Source of the DNA: a virus
DNA: 64,000 bases
Virus record (IMG/VR): IMGVR_UViG_3300007735_000779
Location: 1-64,000 of that record
Reading direction: 5' to 3' (one strand)
Position numbers and translations under genes: made by a program. The notes beneath the pieces are model-generated. The model worked only from the letters and a program-made list of their open reading frames with translations. It was not told where the DNA came from and did no database searches. Of the stretch, positions 6,196-13,162 are shown in pieces (positions within the stretch are counted from its first letter, which is position 1; each line of letters begins with the position of its first letter).

Positions 6196-6203
6196 TATAA
6201 ATA
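6196..6203 (+). promoter_or_regulatory. T4-type late promoter (TATAAATA)
   Basis: TATAAATA is followed by 5 nt (TCTTT) and then GTG at 6209, which is in frame with the downstream gene and predicts a leaderless GTG start. Confidence 0.65.
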
Positions 6204-6208
6204 TCTTT

Positions 6209-6454
6209 GTGAAAGTTATTGAAAAAACTTCTTCTCATCAAACTTTTTATACATTGATTCCAAATAATAAACATTTGGATTTCAAAGAAGTTTTTGCCAA
6301 AATTAAAAAGAAAAAAACAGAAGCATTTCATAAAGTGTTTTTGACTATTCCTTTGGAGTTTGCACATGAGTGCACCAAAGCAGTCAAAGACAATGATCTG
6401 TCAATAAAGCACATGCAGGCAGATAAAAACTTTGTTGCCATGGAGATTGCTTGA
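6209..6454 (+). CDS. Small basic hypothetical protein, GTG start
   Basis: This is an 81-residue protein of unknown function. GTG 6209 is preferred because a late promoter octamer ends exactly 5 nt before it; the in-frame upstream codons would lie upstream of the transcript start. It is Lys-rich in the middle (FAKIKKKKTEAFHKV) and ends KNFVAMEIA. Its TGA overlaps the next ATG, so translation is coupled. Confidence 0.6.
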   Translation: MKVIEKTSSHQTFYTLIPNNKHLDFKEVFAKIKKKKTEAFHKVFLTIPLEFAHECTKAVKDNDLSIKHMQADKNFVAMEIA

Positions 6455-7125
6455 TGGCAGAAGATTATGAAATAGTAGAAAACAGTTCAGAAGAAGATTA
6501 CAGATCTTCTCCTATGCCTGTTCGTTCCAGCATTCGTGATGCATTGGCCAGTATAGATGCACAGCGTCAAGCAATGAAGTCGCAACAAGACTTTGGGTTT
6601 GATGAGGCTTCTTTTGGATATGACTCAAAAGAAGGAAAGGACGTTGAGACGTATGGCCTTCGGGAACAACGCGAAGAAAATCTAAACCGTGTAATAGAAG
6701 AAGACACGATATATTCTTCCTACTTTTCAAAACGGTATGGAAATCTTTCTGTTTACTTGAATCTTGATGAAATGTATTATCCAAAAGGATTCAATCCTTT
6801 ACAGGATACATATGTCAACGTAAAGATTGCAAAAGAGGGAAAGCTTTACATTGCTGACTTTGTTAATCCAAACCAAATAATTGAAGAACTTTTGGATGGT
6901 GTTGTTTCCTTTATGGTCATAAAGGTAAATGGACAAGTTGCAAAGATAATGGGCACGTTAAAAGAAGAATTGGTAAACGGGGCAGATCACGTAAGACAAG
7001 CAGCATTCAATCCACTACCAGATGGAAGAATACTTTTGTGGAATACAATCAAACAAAAGTGGAGTTCTTTTTATCCAAAAAATTTGCTTGAGATGGTACG
7101 TGATGACACTACCGATTTTGAATAA
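6454..7125 (+). CDS. Conserved-looking hypothetical protein
   Basis: The first ~75 residues of this 223-residue protein are acidic and Ser-rich (EIVENSSEEDYRSS). The following ~140 residues look like a compact alpha/beta domain, including VSFMVIKVNGQVAKIMGTL and ending KQKWSSFYPKNLLEMVRDDT. It is coupled to the preceding gene by TGATG. No family is recognised. The location in a late-promoter cluster suggests a virion or maturation role, but this is inference. Confidence 0.65.
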   Translation: MAEDYEIVENSSEEDYRSSPMPVRSSIRDALASIDAQRQAMKSQQDFGFDEASFGYDSKEGKDVETYGLREQREENLNRVIEEDTIYSSYFSKRYGNLSVYLNLDEMYYPKGFNPLQDTYVNVKIAKEGKLYIADFVNPNQIIEELLDGVVSFMVIKVNGQVAKIMGTLKEELVNGADHVRQAAFNPLPDGRILLWNTIKQKWSSFYPKNLLEMVRDDTTDFE

Positions 7126-7128
7126 ATA
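7121..7128 (+). promoter_or_regulatory. Late promoter (AATAAATA)
   Basis: AATAAATA overlaps the stop region of the upstream gene and ends 6 nt before ATG 7135; no Shine-Dalgarno sequence is present. Confidence 0.6.
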
Positions 7129-7134
7129 TTATTA

Positions 7135-7320
7135 ATGGATGATGAAGAAAAAGATTTTAAATCGGAAAAGCATTTAAACACTCTACTTTTAAGAGAAGCA
7201 AAGCTTGCCGTTAAAAATTACGAAGCATATCTATTGGATAAAATTTCCTCAAAGGAACTTGCTAATAGATTTACCAATTTATCTTTAATCATTCAACGTG
7301 TAGAAGATTGGCACAAGTGA
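7135..7320 (+). CDS. Small helical hypothetical protein
   Basis: This 61-residue acidic-to-basic helical protein (EKHLNTLLLREAKLAVKNYEAYLL, then NRFTNLSLIIQRVEDWHK) has no recognised family. The late octamer sits 6 nt before the ATG. It is followed directly by the promoter of the GMP reductase gene. Confidence 0.6.
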   Translation: MDDEEKDFKSEKHLNTLLLREAKLAVKNYEAYLLDKISSKELANRFTNLSLIIQRVEDWHK

Positions 7321-7348
7321 TTGACTTTTTGTTCTATTGTGGTAAAAT
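7321..7348 (+). promoter_or_regulatory. Sigma70-like promoter of the GMP reductase gene
   Basis: TTGACT at 7321-7326 and TAAAAT at 7343-7348 (16-bp spacer) have a TGG extension before the -10. The expected start, 7 nt past the box, is the A of ATG 7355. Confidence 0.75.
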
Positions 7349-7354
7349 ATGTGC

Positions 7355-8383
7355 ATGGACAATGACGTTAAATTGGATTTTTCGGATGTATTGATTGTTC
7401 CTAGAGTAAGTGACGTGAAGTCAAGAAAAGACGTAAGTCTTGAAGTAGGAACAAATTTTAACTGCGGATCTAGATGGGATGGCGTGCCAATCATGGCAGC
7501 TAACATGTCTACGGTCGGTACACACGAAATGGCTCTTGTGTTGTCAGAATACAAGATAGTCACCTGCCTTAAAAAAGGCGGAGAGTACTATATTAATTTT
7601 GCCACAAGTCATCCAGACAAAGAAAAATATGTTTCATTGACTCTTGGTTTGGATGCCGAGAGTAAATTGTTTGTTGATAGTTCTGAGATTTCCGATCCTA
7701 CGTTTGTTTGCATTGATGTTGCAAATGGATACATGACAGAATTTCATAATTTTATAAAGAAAGTGAGACAGAAATGGCCGAAGTCAATACTGATTGCCGG
7801 AAATGTTGTGACCCCAGAGGGGGTGTTGGCGCTGTACGGTGCTGGAGCAGACCTCGTAAAGGTGGGAATTGGGTCGGGATCGATGTGCCTGACACGACGA
7901 GTGGCCGGAGTGGGGTATCCTCAACTCTCGGCGGTTCTAGAGTGTGCGGAAACAGCCGCAGCGTTAGGTATTGGGATCGTATCTGATGGTGGAATTGTAT
8001 ATCCTGGTGATATTGCAAAATCTTTTGTGGCTGGAGCAGCTTTTGTCATGGCGGGAGGAATATTTGCGGGACACGATGAGTGTGGAGGAGAGATTCGGCC
8101 ATCTGCCTCGGGGGAACTACACATGCTTCACTACGGAATGTCTAGCAAAACCGCAAACGAAAAGTATAATGGTGGACTTTCCACCTATCGGGCTTCGGAG
8201 GGTCGAACTGTCGAGGTTCCATACCGAGGATCTGTTAGAAACACTGTTCAGGACATCCTTGGCGGATTGCGTTCTGCTTGCTCTTACGTGGGTGCTTTTA
8301 ACTTGCCTGATTTGTATACTTGTGGTAAAATGGTGAGAGTTAATCGCACCATAAACAAAGTCTTTGAAAGCCACGAAATATGA
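7355..8383 (+). CDS. guaC: GMP reductase
   Basis: The enzyme converts GMP to IMP with NADPH, releasing ammonia, and so feeds guanine nucleotides back toward adenine nucleotides. The 342-residue TIM-barrel protein has LDFSDVLIVP at the start, the nucleotide-binding and catalytic loop GIGSGSMCLTR with Cys178, the YGMSS motif at 260-264 and YRASEGRTVEVPY at 278-290. The last two distinguish GMP reductase from IMP dehydrogenase; no CBS domain is present. ATG 7355 is preferred to 7349 because the -10 box ends at 7348, implying a leaderless mRNA. It overlaps the next gene by 4 bp (ATGA). It may supply adenine precursors for an AT-rich genome. Confidence 0.92.
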   Translation: MDNDVKLDFSDVLIVPRVSDVKSRKDVSLEVGTNFNCGSRWDGVPIMAANMSTVGTHEMALVLSEYKIVTCLKKGGEYYINFATSHPDKEKYVSLTLGLDAESKLFVDSSEISDPTFVCIDVANGYMTEFHNFIKKVRQKWPKSILIAGNVVTPEGVLALYGAGADLVKVGIGSGSMCLTRRVAGVGYPQLSAVLECAETAAALGIGIVSDGGIVYPGDIAKSFVAGAAFVMAGGIFAGHDECGGEIRPSASGELHMLHYGMSSKTANEKYNGGLSTYRASEGRTVEVPYRGSVRNTVQDILGGLRSACSYVGAFNLPDLYTCGKMVRVNRTINKVFESHEI

Positions 8384-8940
8384 ACATTTTTGTTTTGGAT
8401 AATAGCCCTATTACTGCCGCTAGCATGATGTGTGACAAGCATGTTGTCAAGATGATTGTTGAATCTTGTCAACTTCTTTCTACTGCGCATCATGTTCTAG
8501 ATGGTAAAGAAGTTTTTGTCGATAGCGGCAAGCGTAAGTTTAAGACGTTTATCTGCAATAAACCCATTTGCAAAGCAACTATGATTAATCATCCTTGTAC
8601 CATATGGACCAGAGAGGCATCTGGAAACTATGATTGGCTTTGGAACCATGCATACACACTGTGCAATGAATACACTTTGCGTTATGGAAAGATCCATTCT
8701 ATGCAAAAGATGATTGAGGGTCCGCTTTATGATTGTCCTGATAATATCAATCAGGATATACTGACCAAATTTGCTCAGGCTATGCCAGATCAATACAAAA
8801 ATCAAAATGCAGTAATTGCATATCGTCAGTATTACATTGGCGAAAAAATTAAATTTGCAAAATGGAAACTTGGCAATGTGCCAACGTGGTTTGCAAGTCA
8901 GACTGGAAATACAACTAGCAGTGAATTGATTACTTCTTGA
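8380..8940 (+). CDS. Conserved phage protein with CDKHVVKM motif
   Basis: The 186-residue protein begins MNIFVLDNSPITAASMMCDKHVVKM and contains ESCQLLSTAHHVLDG and a Tyr/Trp-rich central part (WTREASGNYDWLWNHAY). This pattern occurs in uncharacterised proteins of many tailed phages; I know of no demonstrated activity. The conserved Cys, Asp, Lys and two His near the N-terminus would suit metal or nucleotide binding. It is translationally coupled to the GMP reductase gene, suggesting a link with nucleotide metabolism. Its 3' end overlaps the convergent gene by 11 bp. Confidence 0.75.
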   Translation: MNIFVLDNSPITAASMMCDKHVVKMIVESCQLLSTAHHVLDGKEVFVDSGKRKFKTFICNKPICKATMINHPCTIWTREASGNYDWLWNHAYTLCNEYTLRYGKIHSMQKMIEGPLYDCPDNINQDILTKFAQAMPDQYKNQNAVIAYRQYYIGEKIKFAKWKLGNVPTWFASQTGNTTSSELITS

Positions 8941-9673
8941 CTTTGTAATTTTCAGGATATTTTTCCGACCAATCGGTTGGACTTTGTGCATATCCTTTAG
9001 TTTTTATATAATCATCTTCCATGTTCATTCCAGAAGTCGAAGCCTGTTGTTTAGCTTCGGCTTCTTGGTTAAATGATGTTTGTTTTCCAATTTCACCATA
9101 TTTTTTATATGCCGATCTAAAGGTTTTATAATACTCTGGATCCGATGATTCTGGTTGTCCGCGCCATCGTTGAATGCCAGTAGTCAATTGCTCATCTGAA
9201 AGTGGTTTTGTTGGATCAATCTTTGCATCTTTGAGTTTGCCTTTCATTACAGCAAGGCCAGCTTCTTGATAAGGAACATGATAAGATTGAGAAGAAAGAT
9301 CACCTGCTCTTCCATAATCATATTTTTGATCTCCCTTACCAGCTTTTGCAAACTTATCTGCTTGAGATACAAACTGTTGGCCAAATTTTAATGCATCTGG
9401 ATTAAAAAATTGTTTATGTCTAGTTAAAGCATCTCTCATTGTGCTTCCGGTAATTTGAACGGGACCATATGCAGTTGAAAGATTTTTTGGATCTTTATGT
9501 CTTGCTTTAGTTCTTATGGCTAATCTAGGATCATACGTTGTAGGATCTTTTACTGTGCCTCTGTGTTCTGCTGATACTGCAGCATAATAAAACGGAGTCA
9601 AAGGATCTGTTGGATCTAGTTCTTGACGTTTAGTTCCTAAATTTTCATTTAAAAATTGTTTAAAACTTTTCAT
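8930..9673 (-). CDS. Transglycosylase/lysozyme-like protein with capsid-targeting-like N-terminus
   Basis: This is a 247-residue protein. ATG 9673 follows AAGGGA and starts MKSFKQFLNE, nearly the same pattern as the T4 internal-protein targeting peptide (MKTYQEFIAE, cut after Glu10). Residues 30-80 resemble the core of SLT-type peptidoglycan enzymes: a candidate catalytic Glu36 in SAEHRG, then AYGPVQITGSTM at 69-79, the G-x-x-Q-I/F motif that packs the active site. The C-terminal ~70 residues are Gln/Lys-rich and may be disordered. If processed by gp21 and packaged, it could be injected to open a hole in the murein. The enzyme assignment is moderate; the packaging is inferred. Confidence 0.6.
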   Translation of the reverse strand: MKSFKQFLNENLGTKRQELDPTDPLTPFYYAAVSAEHRGTVKDPTTYDPRLAIRTKARHKDPKNLSTAYGPVQITGSTMRDALTRHKQFFNPDALKFGQQFVSQADKFAKAGKGDQKYDYGRAGDLSSQSYHVPYQEAGLAVMKGKLKDAKIDPTKPLSDEQLTTGIQRWRGQPESSDPEYYKTFRSAYKKYGEIGKQTSFNQEAEAKQQASTSGMNMEDDYIKTKGYAQSPTDWSEKYPENYKVKK

Positions 9674-9681
9674 GATTCCCT

Positions 9682-9710
9682 TTGACTTGTTATTATGTCC
9701 ATGATATAAT
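9682..9710 (+). promoter_or_regulatory. Sigma70-like promoter (TTGACT-17-TATAAT)
   Basis: TTGACT at 9682-9687 and TATAAT at 9705-9710 are 17 bp apart. A normal leader with AAAAGGA follows before ATG 9729. It drives the plus-strand run 9729-11422. Confidence 0.8.
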
Positions 9711-9728
9711 ATGTAAAAGGATATAACA

Positions 9729-10040
9729 ATGAACGTAAAAGTATTTAGACTAAACTCCGGCGAAGAAATTCTTTCAAGATTTACCGAAAACGAGACCTCG
9801 TTTACCCTCAAGGATCCAGCAGTTCTCATTCCCATGCAGCAAGGCCAAATTGGTTTGATGCCGTGGATGATGTATACTGAAGCAGCAAAGGGCGTTACGA
9901 TCCCAAAGACGTTTATTGCCTTTACGGTTGATCCTGTTGAGGAACTTAAGGCTCAGTATGATGCGGCCCTTAACAAGGGAATTGTTGCTCCGTCCGGCTC
10001 GTTGAAGTCAAAGTCGGCGCTTAAGCTTACGGTGGATTAA
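9729..10040 (+). CDS. Sm-like (SGEE-motif) small protein, paralog 1
   Basis: The 103-residue protein MNVKVFRLNSGEEILSRFTENETSFTL has the beta-strand pattern of a small Sm-like barrel: V-x-x-F/K-L-x-S-G-E-E-I, then LKDPAVLIP, then a second hydrophobic block (IGLMPWMMYTEA). Two other genes in this window (20012 and 48465-49076 minus) share the SGEE start and the DPA/NPA-x-I motif. Related proteins are widespread in T4-like phages without a known role. It starts after a strong consensus promoter and an AAAAGGA site, so early expression is likely. Confidence 0.75.
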   Translation: MNVKVFRLNSGEEILSRFTENETSFTLKDPAVLIPMQQGQIGLMPWMMYTEAAKGVTIPKTFIAFTVDPVEELKAQYDAALNKGIVAPSGSLKSKSALKLTVD

Positions 10041-10041
10041 T

Positions 10042-10422
10042 TTGAACATTGATACGATAATTAAAACTTACGTTCCAATTGCACAGCCTCTTTCTATGGC
10101 TATGCAAAGACAGAAAAAGCACATTTCTTTGATACTGTACAAAAAGGAAATTGTGTCGATTGGTCAGAATGAGTACAAGACTCATCCACAAAGCGTAAAG
10201 TTGGGTTATCGATATCCCGAAATGCACTCAGAACTGGATGCATTCCGAAAGGTTCCAAGAAGTCTACGCGACAAGAAGCTTGTTCTTCTTAATTTTAGAT
10301 TTAATAGATTTGGTAATTACAGAAACGCAAAACCCTGTCCTGTTTGCAATAAATGGTGTTCTGATATTTTTCATGACATTTATTACACGACGGACAACGG
10401 TATTATCAGATTGGACGATTAA
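10042..10422 (+). CDS. Cytidine-deaminase-fold protein
   Basis: This 126-residue protein has the two zinc motifs of the deaminase fold: H-S-E at residues 62-64 (the H-A-E position, with the proton-shuttling Glu) and P-C-P-V-C at 98-102. It is shorter than dCMP deaminase and lacks its allosteric zinc region, so substrate could be a free base, nucleoside or nucleic acid. The start is probably TTG 10042, 8 nt after GGTGG; the next in-frame ATG would remove the first strand. It sits in an early operon with Sm-like, zinc-binding and RNA-methyltransferase genes. Confidence 0.7.
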   Translation: MNIDTIIKTYVPIAQPLSMAMQRQKKHISLILYKKEIVSIGQNEYKTHPQSVKLGYRYPEMHSELDAFRKVPRSLRDKKLVLLNFRFNRFGNYRNAKPCPVCNKWCSDIFHDIYYTTDNGIIRLDD

Positions 10423-10878
10423 ATGAACCCAAATGAAGTAAAAGAGTACGCAGATCCAATTGATAAACTCATTGAAGATTATCCTTCTGTGTTTAAAAAT
10501 ATGGACCCTAACGGATCATACTATATTCCCAGTGGTTGGTATCTGCTTGTAGACAAACTTTGTTCTGATCTTTCTGTTCTTCTTGATGAGGAAAACAAAA
10601 ACATCAAAGACAATCATGAAGAGCCTTTGTTTACTGTTATTCAAATAAAAGAGAAGTTTGCAGGTCTTCGATTCTACTACATGATGAATACGAAGAATGA
10701 CAAATTGTATGAAGAGATTCGCAAACTGATTGATATTGCTGAAGATACTTCATACAATACCTGTGAGATCACCGGAAAGCCCGGAAAGCTTTGCAGATCT
10801 GGAATGCATTACCATACCTTCTGTGAAGAACTTCGAATCAAGAATGGTTATGAGGTTGTGGAAAATGGAAACCCGTAA
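10423..10878 (+). CDS. Conserved phage zinc-binding-type protein
   Basis: The 151-residue protein contains SGWYLLVDKLCSDL, then IKEKFAGLRFYYM (a motif shared by many uncharacterised phage proteins), and a C-terminal CEITGKPGKLC...HYHTFC set of Cys and His that could bind one zinc. The ATG follows the previous stop directly, so translation is coupled. The 3' end overlaps the RNA-methyltransferase start by 14 nt. Function is unknown. Confidence 0.75.
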   Translation: MNPNEVKEYADPIDKLIEDYPSVFKNMDPNGSYYIPSGWYLLVDKLCSDLSVLLDEENKNIKDNHEEPLFTVIQIKEKFAGLRFYYMMNTKNDKLYEEIRKLIDIAEDTSYNTCEITGKPGKLCRSGMHYHTFCEELRIKNGYEVVENGNP

Positions 10879-11422
10879 TATTATTGATCATTACCATTAT
10901 TGGAACGACGATGCAATCAGGGCTGATCTTGATACTAAACGACATAACTTTAGTATTGTGTGTTGCAATATTGGGAATGACTTTAATATCGCCACGGTCA
11001 TTAGGAATGCTAATGCGTTTCTTGCGAAAGAAGTTGTAATATATGGGTATAAAAAATATGATCGTCGTGGTACTGTTGGTACTCACAATTATACCAATTT
11101 TAATCATGTACGAACTATTGATGATCTTGGATCTTATTTTGAATCCAAGCAAAAGTCAGGACCAATTCGACTCATTGGAATAGACAATATTCCTGAAGCA
11201 AAGGATGTGAATTCATTTGACTTTGATCCTGATATCCATTATATTATGATCTTTGGTCAGGAACAGATTGGCGTTCCAATGGATGTTCTAAGTATGTGCG
11301 ATGACATACTTTACATCCCACAGTATGGGTCAGTAAGAAGCATAAATGTTGGTTGCGCAAGTTCAATAATTATGAATAATTATTGCAGCAAAATTCATTC
11401 GACTCTGGGCCTCAGAGTATAA
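10865..11422 (+). CDS. SpoU/TrmH-family RNA 2'-O-methyltransferase
   Basis: This is a 185-residue SPOUT (trefoil-knot) enzyme expected to methylate a ribose 2'-OH in tRNA or rRNA using S-adenosylmethionine. Motif 1 is NIGNDFNIATVIRNAN (35-50, with the typical N and R), motif 2 is IFGQEQIGV (129-137) and motif 3 IPQYGSVRSINVGCA (151-165). ATG 10865 is chosen because it precedes motif 1 by the usual distance; the open frame upstream lies over the previous gene. The gene is immediately followed by tRNA-Gln, suggesting an RNA-modification role, though the target is not known. Confidence 0.88.
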   Translation: METRNIIDHYHYWNDDAIRADLDTKRHNFSIVCCNIGNDFNIATVIRNANAFLAKEVVIYGYKKYDRRGTVGTHNYTNFNHVRTIDDLGSYFESKQKSGPIRLIGIDNIPEAKDVNSFDFDPDIHYIMIFGQEQIGVPMDVLSMCDDILYIPQYGSVRSINVGCASSIIMNNYCSKIHSTLGLRV

Positions 11423-11440
11423 ACCCGAGGCTTTCTTTTC
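11409..11440 (+). terminator. Weak possible terminator
   Basis: GCCTC at 11409-11413 can pair with GAGGC at 11427-11431 across a 13-nt loop, followed by TTTCTTTT. It lies between the methyltransferase stop and the tRNA gene. The stem is short, so this is tentative. Confidence 0.3.
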
Positions 11441-11509
11441 CCCGGTAGTGTAACGGTAGCACAAAAGGTTTTGGTCCTTTTGGTCCAAGTTCGAATCTTG
11501 GCTGGGGAA
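11439..11509 (+). tRNA. tRNA-Gln (anticodon TTG)
   Basis: A full cloverleaf can be drawn. The acceptor arm is TCCCCGG with CTGGGGA (one G-U), the D arm has GTGTAACGGTAGCAC, the anticodon stem is AAAGG/CCTTT with loop TTTTGGT (anticodon TTG, reading CAA), and the T arm is CCAAG-TTCGAAT-CTTGG. The discriminator base is A. CCA is not encoded. It suits the AT-rich codon use of the phage. Confidence 0.93.
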
Positions 11510-11510
11510 T

Positions 11511-11518
11511 TATAAATA
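11511..11518 (+). promoter_or_regulatory. T4-type late promoter (TATAAATA)
   Basis: TATAAATA starts 2 nt after the tRNA and ends 6 nt before ATG 11525. Confidence 0.65.
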
Positions 11519-11524
11519 ATAGGT

Positions 11525-11884
11525 ATGCAGATCATAACCCCCCTATTAACGTTGCAAAATCAATTGCGCATCCAGCACTGGCAAACAAAGTCTTTTTCCG
11601 AGCATAAGGCTTTGGGGAAAGCGTATGAGGGTCTAGATGGTCTAATTGACAATTTTGTAGAAGTTTACTTTGGCAAATATGGCAATATTAACGCTAAAGA
11701 AAATTTTAAAATTACTTTAGAAAATTATTCTGAAAAAGATTGCCGGGAAACCATAGATGAGGGTATTTCCTATCTAGAAAATCTTTCAGAAAATATGCAG
11801 GAAAACGACACGGAGCTGCTAAATATTAGGGATGAGATGCTTGCTGTCTTACAGCAAACCAAGTATCTCCTTCGCCTAACATGA
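11525..11884 (+). CDS. Ferritin-like (DUF5856-type) phage protein
   Basis: The 119-residue all-helical protein starts MQIITPLLTLQNQLRIQHWQ and continues TKSFSEHKALGKAYEGLDGLIDNFVEVYFGKYG. This pattern (HWQTKS, HKALG, LDGLIDNFVE) is typical of the small ferritin/Dps-like proteins found in many T4-like phages. Metal ligands for a di-iron site are only partly evident, so it may be non-enzymatic. The late octamer lies 6 nt upstream. It overlaps the next gene by 4 bp. Confidence 0.75.
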   Translation: MQIITPLLTLQNQLRIQHWQTKSFSEHKALGKAYEGLDGLIDNFVEVYFGKYGNINAKENFKITLENYSEKDCRETIDEGISYLENLSENMQENDTELLNIRDEMLAVLQQTKYLLRLT

Positions 11885-12195
11885 AAATACCAGAACTAAC
11901 TTACGAAATCCGTTTGTTGGCCCGTAAAGAACAAGATCCTTCTCGTAAGGATCTTTTTTATCAAGTGGCAAGTGTGCTGGAATATACAGATGATCTTGTG
12001 AAACAGTGCGACTTGGCAGTTTGCGAGGGTCTAAAGTCAGGTACGGGTCCAATTGAAATGGACGGCGAGACCAAATACCCCATAAACAAAGAAGTCCTCG
12101 GAATGATGGACGATTTCCTTCTGGAGCTTGTCCAGCGAGGTTATCTGCCTAATGACGAGAGATGGGAAGAGATAAGAAAGTCAAACGCAGCGTAA
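11881..12195 (+). CDS. Hypothetical protein
   Basis: This is a 104-residue protein, mostly helical (IPELTYEIRLLARKEQDPSRK; FLLELVQRGYLPNDERWEEIRK). Its ATG overlaps the preceding stop (ATGA), so translation is coupled to the ferritin-like gene. Its 3' end overlaps that of the convergent metalloprotease gene by 15 bp. No family is recognised. Confidence 0.65.
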   Translation: MKIPELTYEIRLLARKEQDPSRKDLFYQVASVLEYTDDLVKQCDLAVCEGLKSGTGPIEMDGETKYPINKEVLGMMDDFLLELVQRGYLPNDERWEEIRKSNAA

Positions 12196-12783
12196 AAGCG
12201 CGTTGTAGACTTTCTTGGGGATTGTTTGGTGACTTAATGCCTTAAAATTACTAGGCATGGTTTTTTGCACAATTTTGCTCTTATACGGGTTCTTCTTAAA
12301 CATCCAAAATTTTCGCTTTTCTTCCATGAAATAATGGGTGTAGATGTAGCAATTTGCTTGTCGGATGTATTTTTTCTTGTCTATTGGAAGATCATACTTA
12401 TCAATCAATTTTACGGCGTATTGCTCGCATTCGCGTTCCATCTTACGAACCCAGTAAAATGCCTTTTTAATTTTCTGTGATGAATATTCTTTACCATCAA
12501 ACCAGTCTACTACAATAGAGCAGTGTTTATCTGCAATTTTATAAATTTTTGATTTATGGAGCCATTGAAGAAAATGGCAATATTCGTGTAAGAGGACATC
12601 TAGAAAATTTGGGGCCTTCGTTGCAACTCGTATACAAATTACATTATCGTCAAAGCACCCGGAACATCGGCTTCCTTCGACATTGACGGATTTGCCTTTT
12701 CCCAGTATCAATTTTCCATTATAAATTTTGAGGTGTTTCCGAACATGGTTTATAAACTGGCGATGTTTTGGGTCCAAGTTCAT
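12181..12783 (-). CDS. Zinc metalloprotease-like protein (HExxH)
   Basis: The 200-residue protein carries a classical zincin motif, LLHEYCHFLQW with HEYCH at 66-70, and a candidate third ligand in MERECEQYA further on. A CSGC pair at 40-43 may bind structural zinc. The order resembles SprT/ImmA-type peptidases, but no substrate can be named. ATG 12783 is used because GGAGG precedes it closely and a late-type octamer GATAAATA lies at 12798-12805 on the minus strand. The upstream in-frame codons belong to the promoter region. Confidence 0.7.
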   Translation of the reverse strand: MNLDPKHRQFINHVRKHLKIYNGKLILGKGKSVNVEGSRCSGCFDDNVICIRVATKAPNFLDVLLHEYCHFLQWLHKSKIYKIADKHCSIVVDWFDGKEYSSQKIKKAFYWVRKMERECEQYAVKLIDKYDLPIDKKKYIRQANCYIYTHYFMEEKRKFWMFKKNPYKSKIVQKTMPSNFKALSHQTIPKKVYNALLRCV

Positions 12784-12797
12784 ACCTCCAGTATAGG

Positions 12798-12805
12798 TAT
12801 TTATC
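12798..12805 (-). promoter_or_regulatory. Late-type promoter (GATAAATA)
   Basis: GATAAATA on the minus strand lies 14 nt before ATG 12783. The first base differs from the T4 consensus. Confidence 0.5.
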
Positions 12806-12849
12806 TTTAAAAAGTCTAAAAGCGCCAAAAATTATTTTTGTATAAATGC

Positions 12850-12877
12850 TTGACAAAAGACTTACTTATGGTACAAT
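12850..12877 (+). promoter_or_regulatory. Sigma70-like promoter (TTGACA-16-TACAAT)
   Basis: TTGACA at 12850-12855 and TGG-TACAAT (-10 at 12872-12877) drive the HTH gene. The leader contains AGAAAGG 13 nt before ATG 12904. Confidence 0.8.
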
Positions 12878-12903
12878 ATGCCTCAGAAAGGTTTTATAAA
12901 ACT

Positions 12904-13140
12904 ATGATTATTACTAATACTAAGCGTCCTACTAAGATTCAGCGTGTGTTCGATTATATGGCAGAGGGAAACACTCTGACCCCGGGCAAGGCCCGTTCGA
13001 TGTTCAAGGTCACCAACGTTCGTGCCACCATGCACGACCTGCGGGAAGCATTCGGTAGATTCAACTACCGCCTTGATGTGGTCCGTGAGACGAAGAATGG
13101 TCGCAGCCACTATCGTCTTCGCAACACCCGCCGTCGCTAA
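12904..13140 (+). CDS. Small HTH DNA-binding protein
   Basis: The 78-residue basic protein MIITNTKRPTKIQRVFDYMA contains a helix-turn-helix-like segment TPGKARSMFKVTNVRATMHDLRE (about 26-48), followed by a wing-like strand and Arg-rich end. This is the pattern of small winged-helix proteins of phages. ATG 12904 has a Shine-Dalgarno site (AGAAAGG), whereas upstream in-frame codons overlap the promoter. It is monocistronic, with a consensus promoter and a perfect terminator. A regulatory role is likely; the operator is not identified. Confidence 0.75.
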   Translation: MIITNTKRPTKIQRVFDYMAEGNTLTPGKARSMFKVTNVRATMHDLREAFGRFNYRLDVVRETKNGRSHYRLRNTRRR

Positions 13141-13162
13141 ACCTTCAAAAGTTTAGCCTTTC

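Noticed and set aside
7355-8383. IMP dehydrogenase
   Set aside because: No CBS domain, and the YGMSS and YRASEGRTVEVPY segments are those of GMP reductase.
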